From assembly GCA_016202915.1 (NCBI GenBank), contig JACQNT010000109.1, positions 1 to 7,468 on the forward strand: a stretch of DNA of 7,468 bases, given 5' to 3'. This stretch comes from Acidobacteriota bacterium (GTDB lineage: Bacteria > Acidobacteriota > Polarisedimenticolia > Gp22-AA2). Below the pieces are notes generated by a model. That model was not told the origin of the DNA and did not search any database. It saw only the letters and a list, made by a program, of their open reading frames with translations. Below are positions 5,657 through 7,468 of this stretch, piece by piece; position 1 is the first letter of the stretch, and each line of letters opens with the position of its first letter. The translations under genes were made by a program, and so were the position numbers.

Positions 5657-6873
5657 GCGCCCTCCCGCGCGTCGCGGTCGTCACGCCGGCGCTGCACCGC
5701 GGCGGAGGCACGGAGAAATGCCTCGCCTGGATGGTCGAGGACCTCTCCCGGCAGTGCGAGTTGACCGTGTACACCGGGATGGTCGCCGAGACCGACGTGT
5801 CGCGGGCGCGCGTCTGCCGCCTGCCGATGATCCGGCACCCCAGGTTGCTGCGCTACCTCACGTTCCTGGGCGCGAACACTGTCGTTTTGGGGCTGCGCCG
5901 CCTGACGGGGAGGTGGCCCTACGACCTCGTCCTCGCCACCGGCGGGGACTGCTTCTGGAGCGACATCGTCTACGCTCACTTCTGCTGCGCCGCCTGGTCC
6001 GACATGCTGAGGCGGCGGGACGTCGCGCTCCCGGCGGCGACGGCCCGCCAGCGGTTGCGCAACCTCCACTACCGCGCCTTCCTGTCCGTGGCCAGCAGGA
6101 TCGAGCGCGCCATCTACCGACGTCCCGGGGTCCGCGCCACGATCGCCGTCTCCAGGGGGACCCGGGACGAACTCCAGCGCCACTACGGGGTCGCGCCCGA
6201 AAGGATCACCGTGATCCCCAACGCGGTGGACGATCGCGTCCGCCTCGAGGGGCCCGAGCGCGCCCGGCACCGCCGGGAGGTCCGGGCCCTCCACGCCATT
6301 CCGGCGGAGGCGGTCGTGCTGCTCTTCATCGCGGCCGGGGACTGGAAGCGGAAGGGGTTCCCGGTGCTCCTCGAGGCGCTGGAGCGGATCCCGGAGAGGG
6401 ACGTCCGCCTGCTTGCTGTCGGGCGCGAGGACCTGCCGTACTACCGGGCCGAGGCGGCGCGCCTCGGGATCGCGGACCGGGTGATCTTCGCCGGATTCAC
6501 CGCCGAAGTCGATCGCTACTACGCCGCCGCCGACATCTTCGTGTACCCGTCGGCCTACGAGGCCTTCTCCCTCGTCGCCCTCGAAGCGGCGGGCGCCGGC
6601 CTGCCGCTGCTCGTCACGCGCATCAACGGCGCCGAGGACCTGGTCCGCGACGGCGTCAACGGCTTCTTCATCGATCCGGATCCGGCGGGCATTGCGGCCA
6701 GGGTGCGGCTCCTGGCGTCCGATCCGGCCCTGCGGGAGCGCATGGGATCGGCCGCCGCCGCCGGCTCCCACGAGTATTCGCGGGAGGCGGTCGCGGACCG
6801 CACGCTGCGACTCCTCCTGTCCTGCACCGGCGCGCCGCGCGACCGGGGGCGGGGCGCGCGCGGGGCGCCGTGA
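5653..6873 (+). CDS. Family 4 (GT-B) glycosyltransferase
   Basis: The 406-residue protein has both GT-B Rossmann domains. The N-terminal domain opens with VAVVTPALHRGGGTEKCLAW (7-26), where the Gly-rich loop GGGTE is typical of GT4. The linker contains AVSRGTRDELQRHYGV (165-180) and ITVIPNAVD (185-193), the standard entry to the donor-binding domain. That domain holds VLLFIAAGDWKRKGFPVLLEAL (222-243), FAGF (279-282) and the E-x7-E motif EAFSLVALE (303-311) that contacts the nucleotide-sugar. It transfers a sugar with retention of configuration. The segment DIVYAHFCCAAWSD (104-117) with paired Cys is reminiscent of the WaaG-like branch, which is a tentative placement. The GTG start at 5653 overlaps the methyltransferase stop (GTGA), and translation probably depends on coupling because no strong ribosome binding site precedes it. 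The C-terminal 16 residues are Arg/Gly-rich and look dispensable. Sugar specificity cannot be deduced. Confidence 0.94.
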   Translation: MSALPRVAVVTPALHRGGGTEKCLAWMVEDLSRQCELTVYTGMVAETDVSRARVCRLPMIRHPRLLRYLTFLGANTVVLGLRRLTGRWPYDLVLATGGDCFWSDIVYAHFCCAAWSDMLRRRDVALPAATARQRLRNLHYRAFLSVASRIERAIYRRPGVRATIAVSRGTRDELQRHYGVAPERITVIPNAVDDRVRLEGPERARHRREVRALHAIPAEAVVLLFIAAGDWKRKGFPVLLEALERIPERDVRLLAVGREDLPYYRAEAARLGIADRVIFAGFTAEVDRYYAAADIFVYPSAYEAFSLVALEAAGAGLPLLVTRINGAEDLVRDGVNGFFIDPDPAGIAARVRLLASDPALRERMGSAAAAGSHEYSREAVADRTLRLLLSCTGAPRDRGRGARGAP

Positions 6874-7468
6874 AGGTCCGCCTCTTCCATACTCTTCCGG
6901 AGGAGGGGCGCACGAGCTCGGAGGTGTACGCGCGCGAGCTCGCCCTGGCCCTCGGGGCGCTGCCCGGATCGCCGGCGGATCTCAGCCACTGCGCGCCCCG
7001 AGGGCGGCTGCGTCGCGCCGGCCGCCTCGCCCGGCCGCTGGCGCGCCTCGGGGGATACGCGGACCGCTACCTCGCCTACCAGTGGATGGCCCGCGGGCGC
7101 GACGCGGAGGTGAACCACATCGTCGACCACGGGTACGGCCACCTGGCCTACAGCCTCGACCCGCGCCGCACCGCCGTGGCCTTCCACGACGCGATGCTCC
7201 TGAAGCTCGAGGCCCGCGAGCTGCCCATCAACTCATACCCGTGGTTCACGATCCTCGGGCACAGGCTGAGCCTGGGCGCCATCGCCCGCGTCGCCCGCGT
7301 CATCACCCCCTCCGAGAGCGCCCGGCGCGACCTGCTGCGCCTCACGCGGTGCCGCCCGGAGCGGGTGCGGGTCGTCCCGCTGGGGGTCTCGGGACACTTC
7401 CGCCCCCCGGCAGCCCCGTGTCCCGACCGCGCGCCCGGGGCCGCGGGCCGCCCCGCTCGGATCCTGCA
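6870..7468 (+). CDS. GT4-type glycosyltransferase, N-terminal part (cut by right edge)
   Basis: A frame with 199 codons runs from a GTG at 6870 off the end of the window without a stop. The start overlaps the upstream gene's TGA by GTGA, the same arrangement as the preceding junction. Visible landmarks of a GT-B N-terminal domain are MKVRLFHTLPEEGRTSSEVYAREL (1-24, first strand and loop), VNHIVDHGYGHLAYSL (81-96), TAVAFHDAMLL (101-111, the conserved His-Asp region), VARVITPSESARRDLLRL (141-158) and RVRVVPLGVSGHF (165-177), which in GT4 enzymes leads into the donor-binding domain with its ExxxxxxxE motif; that part lies beyond the window. It is probably another sugar transferase of the same polysaccharide pathway. 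Codon use matches its neighbours. The family call rests on the linker signature and the context, so the exact subfamily is open. Confidence 0.85.
   Translation, partial: MKVRLFHTLPEEGRTSSEVYARELALALGALPGSPADLSHCAPRGRLRRAGRLARPLARLGGYADRYLAYQWMARGRDAEVNHIVDHGYGHLAYSLDPRRTAVAFHDAMLLKLEARELPINSYPWFTILGHRLSLGAIARVARVITPSESARRDLLRLTRCRPERVRVVPLGVSGHFRPPAAPCPDRAPGAAGRPARIL

Noticed and set aside
5542..6771. A 409-codon minus-strand frame opposite the GT4 gene
   Set aside because: It is low-complexity Gly/Arg/Pro/Val-rich and lies opposite a gene with complete GT4 motifs, so it is a shadow.

Overview
The window is very GC-rich bacterial chromosomal DNA, densely packed, with strong G/C preference at third codon positions and many GTG starts. 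That fits a high-GC soil-type lineage (for example Acidobacteria, Myxococcota or a related uncultured phylum), but nothing here fixes the taxon. No tRNA, rRNA, insertion sequence, CRISPR array or attachment site was seen.

Layout: two operons diverge from a 255-bp intergenic region (1829-2083). Leftward on the minus strand lie three tightly overlapping genes: a PqqD-like peptide-binding protein (99 aa), a lasso-type B2 transglutaminase-like protease (147 aa), and an asparagine-synthetase-like protein cut by the left edge (367 codons present). This is the B1/B2/C enzyme set that matures lasso peptides and some related peptides. Rightward on the plus strand lie five genes: a family-2 glycosyltransferase, a multi-pass O-antigen ligase/polymerase-like membrane protein, a zinc-ribbon SAM methyltransferase, a family-4 glycosyltransferase, and a second GT4-type glycosyltransferase cut by the right edge. 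Every junction within both operons overlaps by 4 or 14 bp, so each set is probably translated as a coupled unit.

The divergent region carries a good sigma70-type promoter for the leftward operon and a perfect TTGACA with a poor -10 for the rightward one. A 10-bp direct repeat with exact 16-bp spacing sits between the two -35 boxes, and a GGTGAC/GTCACC inverted repeat lies just inside the leftward transcript. A 19-codon open frame ends in a GTGA overlap with the first glycosyltransferase start.

Working together: the plus-strand genes look like part of an exopolysaccharide or O-antigen locus (sugar transfer, methylation, polymerisation or ligation). The minus-strand genes look like a peptide-modification cassette placed head-to-head with it. 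No precursor peptide, kinase or exporter for the peptide cassette is visible, so its substrate is the main open question. The two edge genes have no stop codon in the window, so a scan restricted to complete reading frames would miss them.
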